A program made the translations under genes and the position numbers. From positions 1-64,000 of the forward strand of contig JAUSBY010000012.1 of the NCBI GenBank assembly GCA_030651765.1: a stretch of DNA of 64,000 nucleotides, in the 5' to 3' direction. The notes beneath the pieces were generated by a model. The model had not been told where the DNA came from. It saw nothing but the letters and a program-made list of their open reading frames with translations, and did not search any database. Of the stretch, positions 56,046-64,000 are shown in pieces. Position 1 is the first letter of the stretch. Every line of letters begins with the position of its first letter. Source of the DNA: Coriobacteriia bacterium (GTDB lineage Bacteria > Actinomycetota > Coriobacteriia > Anaerosomatales > Anaerosomataceae).

Positions 56046-56955
56046 CGTGGACCTCCTTGGCGGTGATCGGGATGAACCCGGCATCACGGACCACGGAGTC
56101 CTGGACCGCGGGCGACAACACGTACTCGATGTACGCGACGGTGGACTCGCTCACCTCTCCGTGTGTGAAGAAGTGCAGGACACGCTGGATCGGGTAGTCC
56201 CCCGCGACCACGGCAGCCTCGGAAGGCTCGATGCCATCGACAGCGACGGCGCGCACATCATCGTTCACGAAACCGAGTGAGATGTACCCCACCGCGCCCG
56301 GGATATCGGAGACGACCGCGCGTACCTGCCCGGTCCCGGGGAGGATCACCGCACCGAGGTCGAAGCGGGCATCACCCATGACGATCTTGGAGAACGCCTC
56401 GCGAGTACCGGATGCCTCGTCGCGGTTGACCAGCCCGATCTCCAGGTCCGGTCCACCGAGCTCACTCCAGTTGGTGATCACGCCCGCGAAGATCGAGCGG
56501 ATCTCGAGGGTGGTCAACTCGCGCACCGGGTTATCAGGATGCACGATCACAGCGATCGCGTCGTAGGCGACCGGCGTGTCGGCCAGGCCGAGTTCGTACT
56601 CGGCCTCCTTGAGTTCGCGCGACGACGTCCCGATGTCCGAGGAACCGGTCGAGACGCTCTCGATGCCGGCCGACGAGCCCATACCCGAGACGAGAATCGA
56701 GACGCCCGGGTGCGATTCGCCATACATCTCCCCCGCCACCTCGGCGATGGGCAGCAGCGTGGTCGAGCCGGACACGACGACCTCCTGCCGGCCCCCGTCC
56801 CCGGAGCATCCGGACGTGAGCACGACGGACAGCGAAAGCAGCGTGATGAGTGCTAGAGAATGACCGCGAGCGCACCGTGACGGCCTGTGCGGCCCTCGGA
56901 ACGGTACGAATAGAAGCGATCGGTGTTGTGCGCGGTACAGATGCCGAGGTGCCAC
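56038..56955 (-). CDS. pstS: Phosphate-binding lipoprotein PstS
   Basis: 305 aa. A long basic N-region is followed by LALITLLSLSVVLTSGC, a good lipobox. The mature part has the PstS pattern VVVSGSTTLLPIAEVAGEMY, GMGSSAGIESV, DIGTSSRELK and NRDEASGTREAFSKIV. The only canonical start that keeps the signal peptide is the GTG at 56955, 103 bp inside pgeF, with a weak ribosome site (AAAGAG). A non-canonical start closer to the lipobox cannot be excluded. Confidence 0.88.
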   Translation of the reverse strand: MAPRHLYRAQHRSLLFVPFRGPHRPSRCARGHSLALITLLSLSVVLTSGCSGDGGRQEVVVSGSTTLLPIAEVAGEMYGESHPGVSILVSGMGSSAGIESVSTGSSDIGTSSRELKEAEYELGLADTPVAYDAIAVIVHPDNPVRELTTLEIRSIFAGVITNWSELGGPDLEIGLVNRDEASGTREAFSKIVMGDARFDLGAVILPGTGQVRAVVSDIPGAVGYISLGFVNDDVRAVAVDGIEPSEAAVVAGDYPIQRVLHFFTHGEVSESTVAYIEYVLSPAVQDSVVRDAGFIPITAKEVHGG

Positions 56956-57647
56956 TGGCGCTCTTTCGGGACTCCTGATCGCTTAAGGTCCTGGGCGACC
57001 GCAGCCCCGAGGTCCAGGCGGGGCGTGGCCGCGGTAATCGTAACAAACGCGTTGTCGAAATGCGACACGCACTCGGGACCTACTTCGTAACAGCACTGTC
57101 CGATGTGCGCCCCGATGAACGCGGTCAGGTCATCCTCGCCGGGAAGCCGGGCAAGTACACGCGCGGCCGCGCCCGCGATCCCGCCCGCCGCACCCCTCCA
57201 GCCCGCGTGGACAACCGCGACGGCAGGCACCGACGGGCGAGCGAGAACGACCGGGACGCAGTCGGCGTAGAGCAGGAGCAGGGGCACGCCAGGCGTCCGC
57301 GTCCAGAGCGCGTCTGTGTCGGCAAGGGGGAGTCGGTCACCGTCTGCGAACGAGCCGGAACCCGCGTTCGCGAGCGTGACCTCGCACGACGCCGTCCCAT
57401 GGATTTGCCCGGCCGTCGTGAGCCGGTCGCGCAACGGGGCGATGCCAAGTGCCGAGAGCAGACGGCCACGGTTGATATCAACGGCTCCAGGATCGTCCCC
57501 GACGTGCGATGCGAGGTCGAGGGACGTATACGGATCCATGCTCACGCCACCGGACCTCTCGGAGAACGCGACTCCGATCCCGGATTCGGCGAAAAGCGAG
57601 GGTACGACGTGCATCGCAACCCCGTCACGCACGACTAGCTCGAACAC
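56853..57647 (-). CDS. pgeF: Purine nucleoside phosphorylase / laccase-domain protein YfiH (PgeF)
   Basis: 264 aa, GTG start. TAGQIHG, YADCVPVVL, VVHAGWRGAAGGIAGAA and IGQCCYEVGPECVSHF place the His-Cys-His zinc-site motif of the LACC1/YfiH family. These enzymes act on purine nucleosides or correct peptidoglycan errors. It is the gene that usually follows ftsZ in this cluster. The end overlaps pstS. Confidence 0.93.
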   Translation of the reverse strand: MFELVVRDGVAMHVVPSLFAESGIGVAFSERSGGVSMDPYTSLDLASHVGDDPGAVDINRGRLLSALGIAPLRDRLTTAGQIHGTASCEVTLANAGSGSFADGDRLPLADTDALWTRTPGVPLLLLYADCVPVVLARPSVPAVAVVHAGWRGAAGGIAGAAARVLARLPGEDDLTAFIGAHIGQCCYEVGPECVSHFDNAFVTITAATPRLDLGAAVAQDLKRSGVPKERQWHLGICTAHNTDRFYSYRSEGRTGRHGALAVIL

Positions 57648-57798
57648 GGCTGCTCCCTCCGCTCGGCGCTGGAAGCCCTGCCCAGTCTGATGCTGGCAAA
57701 CCCCACAGTATTACGTCACACTCGCAGAAGCGATGCGCGCACTCGCCATCGCCATGGTGTTACCACATGGCTGCTCACTGGAAGGGGGTGACACGACT

Positions 57799-58287
57799 AT
57801 GAAGCGGTCATTCTCGTTTGTCTCCTCGCTCTCGGTGGGCACCCTCGCCTTACTTACTGCGGCACCCGCCTTTGCGCAGGACTACTACAGCACGGGCGAC
57901 GACGTCGCGGCGCTGGCCGGACTCGGCATATACGCGTTCTGCTGCCTGGTCCCCGGCCTGCTCCTCGGCATCTTCAACCTGTGGATGCTCATCGACGCCA
58001 TCATGCGTCAGGAGCATGAGTACCCGAACTCAACGGGCAACTCCAAGCTCATCTGGATCCTGTTGCTTGTCTTCGTCGGTATGATCGCCGCGATCGTGTA
58101 CTACTTCATGGTGTTCAGGAAGATCAAGCGCGGAAAGGGCGGCCCGCCCGCTGCCGGTGGCTACCAGGCCCCGATGGCACCGCAGGCTCCGATGGCACCG
58201 CAGGCTCCGCCGATGGCGCCACCCGCTCAACCGGCACCGCCTGCACCACCTGCGCCACCCGCTCCACCGGCACCGCCGGTCGAGTAG
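57799..58287 (+). CDS. Exported or membrane protein with PLDc_N-like helices and Pro/Ala-rich tail
   Basis: 162 aa from the ATG at 57799 with AGGGGGTGA upstream. Signal peptide ending near APAFAQ, a first membrane helix (GIYAFCCLVPGLLLGIFNLWMLIDAIM) and a second (LIWILLLVFVGMIAAIVYYFMVF) resemble the PLDc_N pair. The C-terminal about 45 residues are repeats of QAPMAP and PAPPAP. The only plus-strand gene between 12.8 and 64 kb; it separates ftsZ from pgeF. Function unknown. A strong hairpin follows. Confidence 0.75.
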   Translation: MKRSFSFVSSLSVGTLALLTAAPAFAQDYYSTGDDVAALAGLGIYAFCCLVPGLLLGIFNLWMLIDAIMRQEHEYPNSTGNSKLIWILLLVFVGMIAAIVYYFMVFRKIKRGKGGPPAAGGYQAPMAPQAPMAPQAPPMAPPAQPAPPAPPAPPAPPAPPVE

Positions 58288-58311
58288 AGCGCAACCGCCG
58301 CACTACGGCGC

Positions 58312-58343
58312 GAAGGCCTGTCGCAGCGATGCGGCAGGCCTTC
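58312..58343 (+). terminator. Hairpin after the plus-strand PLDc_N-like gene
   Basis: GAAGGCCTG (58312-58320) pairs with CAGGCCTTC (58335-58343) and the stem continues through a T-G wobble and CGCA/TGCG to a GCGA loop, giving a 14-bp stem followed by GTTC. It begins 24 bp after the stop. It could also serve ftsZ from the opposite side. Confidence 0.65.
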
Positions 58344-58462
58344 GTTCACGCCGGACGTCCCGACACGCACCCCGGGGAATGCGGACCGCCGCATGACGGA
58401 GCGCTTCGCTCGTCACACGGCGGCACCACTGCAACGGGTCCGTACGACCGACCCGTGGTCTT

Positions 58463-59551
58463 CTACAGATTGCGTCGCTTCAGGAATGCGGGGATATCGA
58501 GCTCCTCCTCGCCTGCATTCGATGGCAGGTCGAACGTCGGGATGCGCGGACCCTCATCCTCGGCTGTCACCGCGTCGAACTCCATGGTCTCCTGGCGACG
58601 CTTGGCGCCGAATCCGGTCGCGATGACCGTCACGCGGATCTGGTCCATCATCGAATCGTCGATCACGGCGCCGAAGATGATGTTCGCATCCGGGTGCGCC
58701 GCCGCCTGAACGACTTCGGCTGCCTCGTTGACCTCGAACAGGCCGAGGTCACTGCCGCCGGAGATCGAGAGCAAGACGCCGTTGGCACCCTCGATGCTCG
58801 ACTCGAGCAGGGGGCTTGCGATGGCGGCCTTGGCGGCCTCGTGCGCGCGCGTGTCGCCCGTTGCGACGCCGATGCCCATGAGCGCCGTGCCGGCGTCCTT
58901 CATGACCGTGCGGACGTCGGCGAAGTCGAGGTTGATAAGCCCCGGTACCGTGATGAGGTCGGTGATCCCCTGACAGCCCTGCCGGAGTACGTCATCGGCG
59001 ATCCGGAACGCGTCGAGGATCGACGTCTTCTTCTCGGCCACCTGCAGCAGGCGATCGTTGGGGATGATGATAAGCGTGTCTACGAACTCGCGCAGCTTCT
59101 GGATGCCCTCTTCCGCCTGGATGGCCCGCTTGCGGCCTTCAAAGGCGAACGGGCGGGTCACGACGGCGACCGTGAGGGCGCCGATCTCCTCCTTGGCGAT
59201 CTGGGCGATGATCGGTGCGGCCCCGGTGCCGGTACCGCCACCCTCGCCGGCGGTGATGAAGACCATGTCGGCGCCCTGCAGCGCCTCTTTGATCTCGCCT
59301 CGGTTCTCCTCGGCGGCCTGAAGGCCGACATCGGGATCCGCTCCTGCGCCGAGACCCTTGGTCAAACCAACACCTATGTGGACCTTGTAGTCGGCGTCAG
59401 ACATGAGCAACGCTTGATTGTCGGTGTTCACCGCGATGAACTCGACACCCTTGACCCCGGCCTCGACCATCCGGTTGACCGCGTTGGTACCGCCGCCACC
59501 GACGCCCACGACCTTGATCACTGCTAGGTAGTTCGCCCCCGTATCGAGCAT
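58463..59551 (-). CDS. ftsZ: Cell division protein FtsZ
   Basis: 362 aa. Tubulin-like GTPase with G1 [16 protein letters not shown], signature [19 protein letters not shown]7 loop [10 protein letters not shown] and the C-terminal conserved peptide [10 protein letters not shown] that binds partners such as SepF. Short linker between core and peptide. Separated from ftsQ by 168 bp with its own likely promoter. Confidence 0.98.
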   Translation of the reverse strand: MLDTGANYLAVIKVVGVGGGGTNAVNRMVEAGVKGVEFIAVNTDNQALLMSDADYKVHIGVGLTKGLGAGADPDVGLQAAEENRGEIKEALQGADMVFITAGEGGGTGTGAAPIIAQIAKEEIGALTVAVVTRPFAFEGRKRAIQAEEGIQKLREFVDTLIIIPNDRLLQVAEKKTSILDAFRIADDVLRQGCQGITDLITVPGLINLDFADVRTVMKDAGTALMGIGVATGDTRAHEAAKAAIASPLLESSIEGANGVLLSISGGSDLGLFEVNEAAEVVQAAAHPDANIIFGAVIDDSMMDQIRVTVIATGFGAKRRQETMEFDAVTAEDEGPRIPTFDLPSNAGEEELDIPAFLKRRNL

Positions 59552-59643
59552 CTTTTGCCTCCCGGAGCTGCCCGTTGTGCCAATAGTCTAAACCTATACT
59601 TGACGTTTACTGTGTTCGGGCAAAGGTCAATCTTCACACGAAC

Positions 59644-59670
59644 CTTATACTAAACGCAAGGGGTTTGCAA
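59644..59670 (-). promoter_or_regulatory. Candidate ftsZ promoter
   Basis: On the minus strand TTGCAA (59670-59665) precedes an extended TAG-TATAAG -10 (59649-59644) at 15-16 bp spacing, in the 168-bp gap between ftsQ and ftsZ, about 93 bp upstream of the ftsZ start. The gap is unusually AT-rich for this window. Confidence 0.4.
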
Positions 59671-59719
59671 CGAGTTTTTCCGCGAGTTGCTCCCGGGCGT
59701 TCGGGCAGGCGCCGCGCCG

Positions 59720-60688
59720 CTACCGACCGAGCCCGCGCGAGATAGGCCTATCGATAGAGCGCACATCGATGAACACCACGTCCTGGCCCTGCTCGGCCAT
59801 GATGCCGAGCGCCAGTGCGGACTTCTCCACAAGCTGGACCGCCTCCCCCACCATGACCTCGATACTCCCGTCGGTGATGAGGGTCGTTTCGTGGGCCGAG
59901 GCAGCCGAGACCGCACGCACACGCGACCTGAGGTCGGGCGACACGCCAGCGAGGACCTGAAGGGCATTGAGGAGTGCGGTGTCCTCGGTGACCTGATCCG
60001 CCACCGGTTCCAGCCCCGGTACGTCGCGGATCACCGGCAGGGGCGAATCCGTCGTGTCAAGTGACGACTCCCCTAGGAAGCGGCCGCCACCGTCGACGAA
60101 CCAGAATGTCACGCCGGTGTCGAGCAGCGCTGCCGGGATCCGCTCTTCGATCACGATCGTGAGCGTCGACGGGAAGCGCCGCCCTGCCGACGCGTGCGCG
60201 ATCCACGGGTCAGTCTCGAGGTCTGACTCTATCTGCGCGCGGGGGAACCTCAGCAGCGTGGCGTCTTCCGGGAGCGCCACGCGGGAGCGAACGGCCTCGG
60301 CCGAGAGTGTGCTCGTCCCGGTCACGTCCACTGTCTCGATGGCGAACAGCTGCGAGCGATACACCGCAGCCCCCAGCACTGTCACCACGATCAGGGCGCC
60401 CGCGATGAGCGCACCTCTCAAGCGGAGCGCCCGGCGCTGCTCGGCCCGCTTCGTCTCGCGCTGCTCGCGGCGTGCCCGCGCTGCCGCGGATTCGCGGCGC
60501 GGCGGACTCCCGCGTCGTCCGTCCCGCGACCCGCCGCCACCACGCGACCGGCCCCCCTCGGCCGCGCCCGCCGCAAGGTGCACGTCGGTCTCGGACGAAC
60601 GGTTGCGAACTCCCGTGTCGATATGGACCCGCTTACGCGATGTCGAACGAGCCGAGGAGCCGGATCTCTGGTTCGAGTTCGATGCCAT
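59720..60688 (-). CDS. ftsQ: Cell division protein FtsQ
   Basis: 322 aa. A long basic, Gly/Arg-rich cytosolic tail (residues 1-90), one membrane helix (GALIAGALIVVTVLGAAVY), a POTRA domain (AIETVDVTGTSTLSAEAVRSRVALPEDATLLRF) and the FtsQ beta domain. The start overlaps the 3' end of murB by 56 bp; AGGG upstream supports it. Confidence 0.92.
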   Translation of the reverse strand: MASNSNQRSGSSARSTSRKRVHIDTGVRNRSSETDVHLAAGAAEGGRSRGGGGSRDGRRGSPPRRESAAARARREQRETKRAEQRRALRLRGALIAGALIVVTVLGAAVYRSQLFAIETVDVTGTSTLSAEAVRSRVALPEDATLLRFPRAQIESDLETDPWIAHASAGRRFPSTLTIVIEERIPAALLDTGVTFWFVDGGGRFLGESSLDTTDSPLPVIRDVPGLEPVADQVTEDTALLNALQVLAGVSPDLRSRVRAVSAASAHETTLITDGSIEVMVGEAVQLVEKSALALGIMAEQGQDVVFIDVRSIDRPISRGLGR

Positions 60689-61550
60689 GTGTGTCCCTGA
60701 CCACTATCTGTATCTTGCGGATGAGCCCGAGGACGTCTGCCGCCCTCGCCCCTCCGTCGTTGACGATGAAGTTCGCGTGAACCTCCGAAACGCGCGCACC
60801 ACCCAGTCTCGTACCCTTGAGACCCGCGGCCTCGATCAAACGGCCGGCCGAGTAGTCCGGCGGGTTCTTGAACACGCTCCCCGCACAGGGCATCCCGAGC
60901 GGCTGTGTCGCTTTCCGGCGCTGCAGACTCCGCTCCATCTCGGCCCGGATCCTCGCACCCTCGCCCTGCTCGAGCATCACGACCGATTCGACGATGACTC
61001 CTGCCGAGGCGAGCCCGCTCGTGCGATATCCCCATGCTATGTCTGTTCCCGCAACCCGTCGCAGCCCTTCGCCGGGGACGTGCAGGGTCACCGACTCGAT
61101 CACCGAGTCCATCCACACGCCGCCCGTGCCGGCGTTCATCGCGATCGCTCCACCGACCGTCCCGGGAATGCCCACGGCGAACTCCATACCCGACAGACCC
61201 CGCGAGAACGCGTCACGCACCACGTACGCCAGGATGCATCCCGCACCGCATGTGATCCGCGCACCGGCAACGGCGTGAGCCTTGAACTCACGACCGAGAA
61301 CCAGAATCGCGCCACGGTATCCCGCATCGGCGACGAGCAGGTTCGAGCCTTTGCCGATGACGGTCGACTCGATCCCTTCTTCGGCAAGGATGCGCTCGGC
61401 CTCGGCAAGATCGGTCACCGTGTCGCACGTGACGAGCAGGTCCGCCGGTCCACCGATACGGTACGTGGTGTGCCGCGCCATCGGTTCGTCCGTGCGGACC
61501 TCTCCGGCGAGAACTTCAGCCAGGCGCAAAGCCGCACTACCGACGCTCAT
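60633..61550 (-). CDS. murB: UDP-N-acetylenolpyruvylglucosamine reductase
   Basis: 305 aa. FAD-binding motifs NTY-like ARHTTYRIGGPADLLV, IGKGSNLLVADAGYRGAI and GIPGTVGGAIAMNAG; the catalytic Ser lies in AGSVFKNPPDYSAGRLIEAAGLKG (type I/II substrate loop). Makes UDP-MurNAc. Lies between murC and ftsQ, overlapping murC by 4 bp. Confidence 0.96.
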   Translation of the reverse strand: MSVGSAALRLAEVLAGEVRTDEPMARHTTYRIGGPADLLVTCDTVTDLAEAERILAEEGIESTVIGKGSNLLVADAGYRGAILVLGREFKAHAVAGARITCGAGCILAYVVRDAFSRGLSGMEFAVGIPGTVGGAIAMNAGTGGVWMDSVIESVTLHVPGEGLRRVAGTDIAWGYRTSGLASAGVIVESVVMLEQGEGARIRAEMERSLQRRKATQPLGMPCAGSVFKNPPDYSAGRLIEAAGLKGTRLGGARVSEVHANFIVNDGGARAADVLGLIRKIQIVVRDTHGIELEPEIRLLGSFDIA

Positions 61551-62941
61551 GACTCACCCGGTGGCGCAGCGGCCGCAAGAGCACGCACGAGCTCCCCGCC
61601 GATCGTCGTGACGTCCCCGGCACCCATCGTCATCACCAGATCGCCCGGGCGCACGCGCGCGACGACGTAGCCCTCGATGTCGGACCGATGCGGAAAATAG
61701 GCCACCTGGCTGCGAGAGTCGTGCAACAGCAGCTCGTCGAGGACCGTCTTGCCCGACACTCCGGGCACGGGGGCCTCCCCCGCTCCGTAGACGTCCATGA
61801 GCACGACGTGGTCGGCCAGATCGAACGCGGCGCCGAACTCCGCGCCGAAAGCGCGGGTGCGGCTATAGCGGTGCGGTTGGAACACGGTCCAGATCCGCCC
61901 GAACCCCGCGTCCCTCGCCGCCTGCAGCGTTGCGCGGACCTCGGTGGGGTGATGCGCGTAGTCATCGACGACAGTCACGCCGCCGACCTCTCCGATCCGA
62001 TCGAACCGTCGCCGAACGCCGCTGAATCGCCCGAGCGCCTCCGCGCCGGCCTCCACGTCGAGTCCAAGCGCCCACAGGGAAGCGAGCACGCCGGTGGCGT
62101 TCACCACGTTGTGCGTACCGGGCACCGCGATCCGTGCCATGAGCCTCGTGCCGCCAGGCAGTATGACGGCGAAACGATGTCCGAATCCTTCGCACTCGAG
62201 CGCTTCACAGCGCACGTCAGCCTCCGCCTCAAGCCCGTACGTCACCACCCGCGCGGCAGCCACCTCGCGTGCAAGCGCCACGAGCCCGGCATCATCGGCA
62301 CAGACGACCACCGCACCATCGGGCCGTGTCTTGCCGATGAACTCCCGAAACGTCTCGAGGATCGCACCGAACGAACCATAGTGGTCGAGGTGGTCAGCTT
62401 CAATGTTCGTCACAAGACTCAAGGTCGGCTCGAGGTAGAGGAACGAGCCGTCACTCTCATCAGCCTCGACCACGTAGTAGCCCCCGCGACCGCACCGGGC
62501 ATTTGCGCCCATGTCATTCAGCTCGCCGCCGATGAGGAACGTGGGGTCTGCTCCGATGACGTCCATCACCGTCGCCAGCATGGAGCTCGTCGTCGTCTTG
62601 CCGTGGGTTCCGGCCACCGCTAGCGTCGCGTCGTCGCCAGCGAGGTGCGCGAGCATCTTCGCACGGGGCCACACCTCGAGACCTCTCTCCCGCGCGGCGA
62701 CGAGTTCAGGATTGGAGTCCGGGATCGCCGACGACACGACCACGACCTCGGGATCACCGAGGTTCGCGGCGTCATGTCCGACGGACACGGGGACGCCGGC
62801 TTCAGCAAGCGCCCGGGCATACCGGGAGGCCTTCAGATCCGACCCGGTGACCGTCACGCCACGATCATGAAGCACCTTGGCGATGCCACTCATCCCGGCT
62901 CCGCCGATGCCGATGAAGTGCGCGTATGCGGCTGTGCTCAC
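61547..62941 (-). CDS. murC: UDP-N-acetylmuramate--L-alanine ligase
   Basis: 464 aa. N-terminal HFIGIGGAGMSGIA, ATP P-loop AVAGTHGKTTTSSM, NIEADHLDHYGSF, HNVVNATG and DDYAHHPTEVRATL motifs are all intact. Adds L-Ala to UDP-MurNAc. ATGA overlap with the murG stop. Confidence 0.97.
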   Translation of the reverse strand: MSTAAYAHFIGIGGAGMSGIAKVLHDRGVTVTGSDLKASRYARALAEAGVPVSVGHDAANLGDPEVVVVSSAIPDSNPELVAARERGLEVWPRAKMLAHLAGDDATLAVAGTHGKTTTSSMLATVMDVIGADPTFLIGGELNDMGANARCGRGGYYVVEADESDGSFLYLEPTLSLVTNIEADHLDHYGSFGAILETFREFIGKTRPDGAVVVCADDAGLVALAREVAAARVVTYGLEAEADVRCEALECEGFGHRFAVILPGGTRLMARIAVPGTHNVVNATGVLASLWALGLDVEAGAEALGRFSGVRRRFDRIGEVGGVTVVDDYAHHPTEVRATLQAARDAGFGRIWTVFQPHRYSRTRAFGAEFGAAFDLADHVVLMDVYGAGEAPVPGVSGKTVLDELLLHDSRSQVAYFPHRSDIEGYVVARVRPGDLVMTMGAGDVTTIGGELVRALAAAAPPGES

Positions 62942-64000
62942 CGCGTCTCCTTCCGAGTGCCGGCGGCACCGAGCGCAAGTGCGACGACCCGCTCCGTCGC
63001 GTCGCGCCGAGCGAGAGCCGCCGAAGCCTGAGCCATCTGCGCGCGCAGCGGGCCGTCGGCCACGAGTGCCATCACCACACCATCGAACGCCGGGCCGTCA
63101 AGGTCGGCGTCTGCCACGATCCGGGCGCCGCCTGCGGTAGCCACCGCGTGCGCGTTACCCGTCTGGTGATCGTCGGTCGCAAACGGGTACGGGACCAGGA
63201 TCGCCGCCCGACCCAGGGCGGTCAGCTCGGCGATCGACGTCGCGCCCGCCCGCGCCACTACCAAATCGGCAGCCGCGATCGCGTCGCCCATCTGGTCGAT
63301 GTAGTCCACGACGCGGTACCGATCACCCTGTTCGCCGAGGACCGCCGACACACGACGGGCCACCTCGGCGGCCTCAATCGTACCGGCCACGTGCACCACC
63401 TGCAACGACGGGATGGCAACGAGTGTCGGTGCGAGACGGACCATCGCCTCGTTCAGATGCTGCGCCCCCCTGCTGCCCCCGAAGACGAGCACGACCGTCG
63501 CATCCGGATCGAGTCCAAGCGACGCACGCCCGCGCTCGGACGACGCCTCCAGAACCGCGGAGCGCACGGGGTTGCCGGTGACGACGGCGCGTTCGGGATG
63601 CACCAGGGCGCCGAGCGAGCTCTCGTAGGTCACCCCGACGGCGCGGGCCCACCGCGAGAGCACCTTGTTGGCCAGCCCCGGTACCGAGTTCTGTTCGTGC
63701 AGCACGAGCGGCACCCGGGCGAGGACCGCGGCGAGACCCACCGGCAGCGACACGTACCCGCCGAAACCGATCACCACGTCGGGGCGCTCTCGTCTGAGCA
63801 GCGCCAGCGACGCGGTCACAGACGCGACCGTGACGCACGCGGAGGTCAGGAGCGTGAGCGGGTTGCCCCGGTCGAAGCCCCGGGAGCGCACGGCATGGAA
63901 GTCGATGCCCGCCTCTGACACAAGACGGGCCTCCAGTCCATCCGGCGTGCCGACGAAGGCTACATCATGCCCCTCGGCGAGTAGCCGATCGGCCACTGTC
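62938..64000 (-). CDS. murG: Undecaprenyl-PP-MurNAc-pentapeptide GlcNAc transferase (5' partial)
   Basis: The frame is open to the window edge; the N-terminal GGTGGH motif lies outside. Present are GFGGYVSLPVGLAAVLARVPLVLHEQNSVPGLANKVLSRWA, VTGNPVR, VFGGSRGAQHLNEAM and the donor-site VVARAGATSIAELTALGRAAILVPYPFATDDHQTGNA. Makes lipid II at the inner face of the membrane. Confidence 0.96.
   Translation of the reverse strand, partial: TVADRLLAEGHDVAFVGTPDGLEARLVSEAGIDFHAVRSRGFDRGNPLTLLTSACVTVASVTASLALLRRERPDVVIGFGGYVSLPVGLAAVLARVPLVLHEQNSVPGLANKVLSRWARAVGVTYESSLGALVHPERAVVTGNPVRSAVLEASSERGRASLGLDPDATVVLVFGGSRGAQHLNEAMVRLAPTLVAIPSLQVVHVAGTIEAAEVARRVSAVLGEQGDRYRVVDYIDQMGDAIAAADLVVARAGATSIAELTALGRAAILVPYPFATDDHQTGNAHAVATAGGARIVADADLDGPAFDGVVMALVADGPLRAQMAQASAALARRDATERVVALALGAAGTRKETR

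Noticed and set aside
57648-57798. Possible small gene between pgeF and the plus-strand membrane protein
   Set aside because: The 151-bp gap contains no frame with a ribosome site apart from the upstream extension of the 57799 gene; it most likely holds two divergent promoters.

Overview
The window is about two-thirds G+C, gene-dense and mostly transcribed leftward (minus strand). It suggests an anaerobic actinobacterium. The actinobacterial-type integration host factor (mihF), a DivIVA/Wag31-like protein, SepF and an ftsQ-ftsZ arrangement without ftsA point to Actinomycetota. The fused 2-oxoacid:ferredoxin oxidoreductase, a rubrerythrin-like protein and a NapH-type ferredoxin protein point to anaerobic physiology. 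A Coriobacteriia-related lineage (for example OPB41/Anaerosomatales) is my best guess; it is an inference from gene content, not a phylogenetic result.

Layout. 1-2.8 kb: end of a membrane protein, tRNA-Pro, an M23 peptidase and coaBC. 2.8-26 kb: a mixed region with a vapBC-like pair, korAB, a secreted protein downstream of a perfect Crp-type site, a FucI-like protein, a lipoprotein/NapH-like/DJ-1/rubrerythrin set on the plus strand, a PadR-controlled ABC operon, four more PIN-type toxin-antitoxin pairs around a DUF218 protein, a DUF4143 ATPase, an orphan RHS protein, and a tRNA-modification pair (QTMAN-like glycosyltransferase and thiI). 26-38.8 kb: rpoZ, gmk and mihF next to a complete pyrimidine operon (pyrR-pyrB-pyrC-carA-usp-carB-pyrK-pyrD-pyrF-pyrE) behind a PyrR-type leader. 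38.8-44.1 kb: an OmpR-type two-component pair and two further sensor kinases. 44.1-64 kb: a division and cell-wall cluster running murG-murC-murB-ftsQ-ftsZ, then pgeF, yggS, sepF, proC, yggT, divIVA, yggU, T-box-ileS, dksA-like, lspA and rluD.

How the genes work together. The pyr operon encodes all of UMP synthesis from bicarbonate and glutamine, with uracil-nucleotide sensing through PyrR. The division cluster joins peptidoglycan precursor enzymes (MurB, MurC, MurG), the Z-ring and its partners (FtsZ, FtsQ, SepF, DivIVA) and housekeeping genes that usually travel with them. A complete pstSCAB-phoU phosphate operon sits inside this cluster between pgeF and yggS, in the same direction and with overlapping junctions. 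The accessory zone has five PIN toxin-antitoxin modules, each preceded by a different repeat that looks like its own operator. I found no CRISPR array, prophage, transposase or replication origin.
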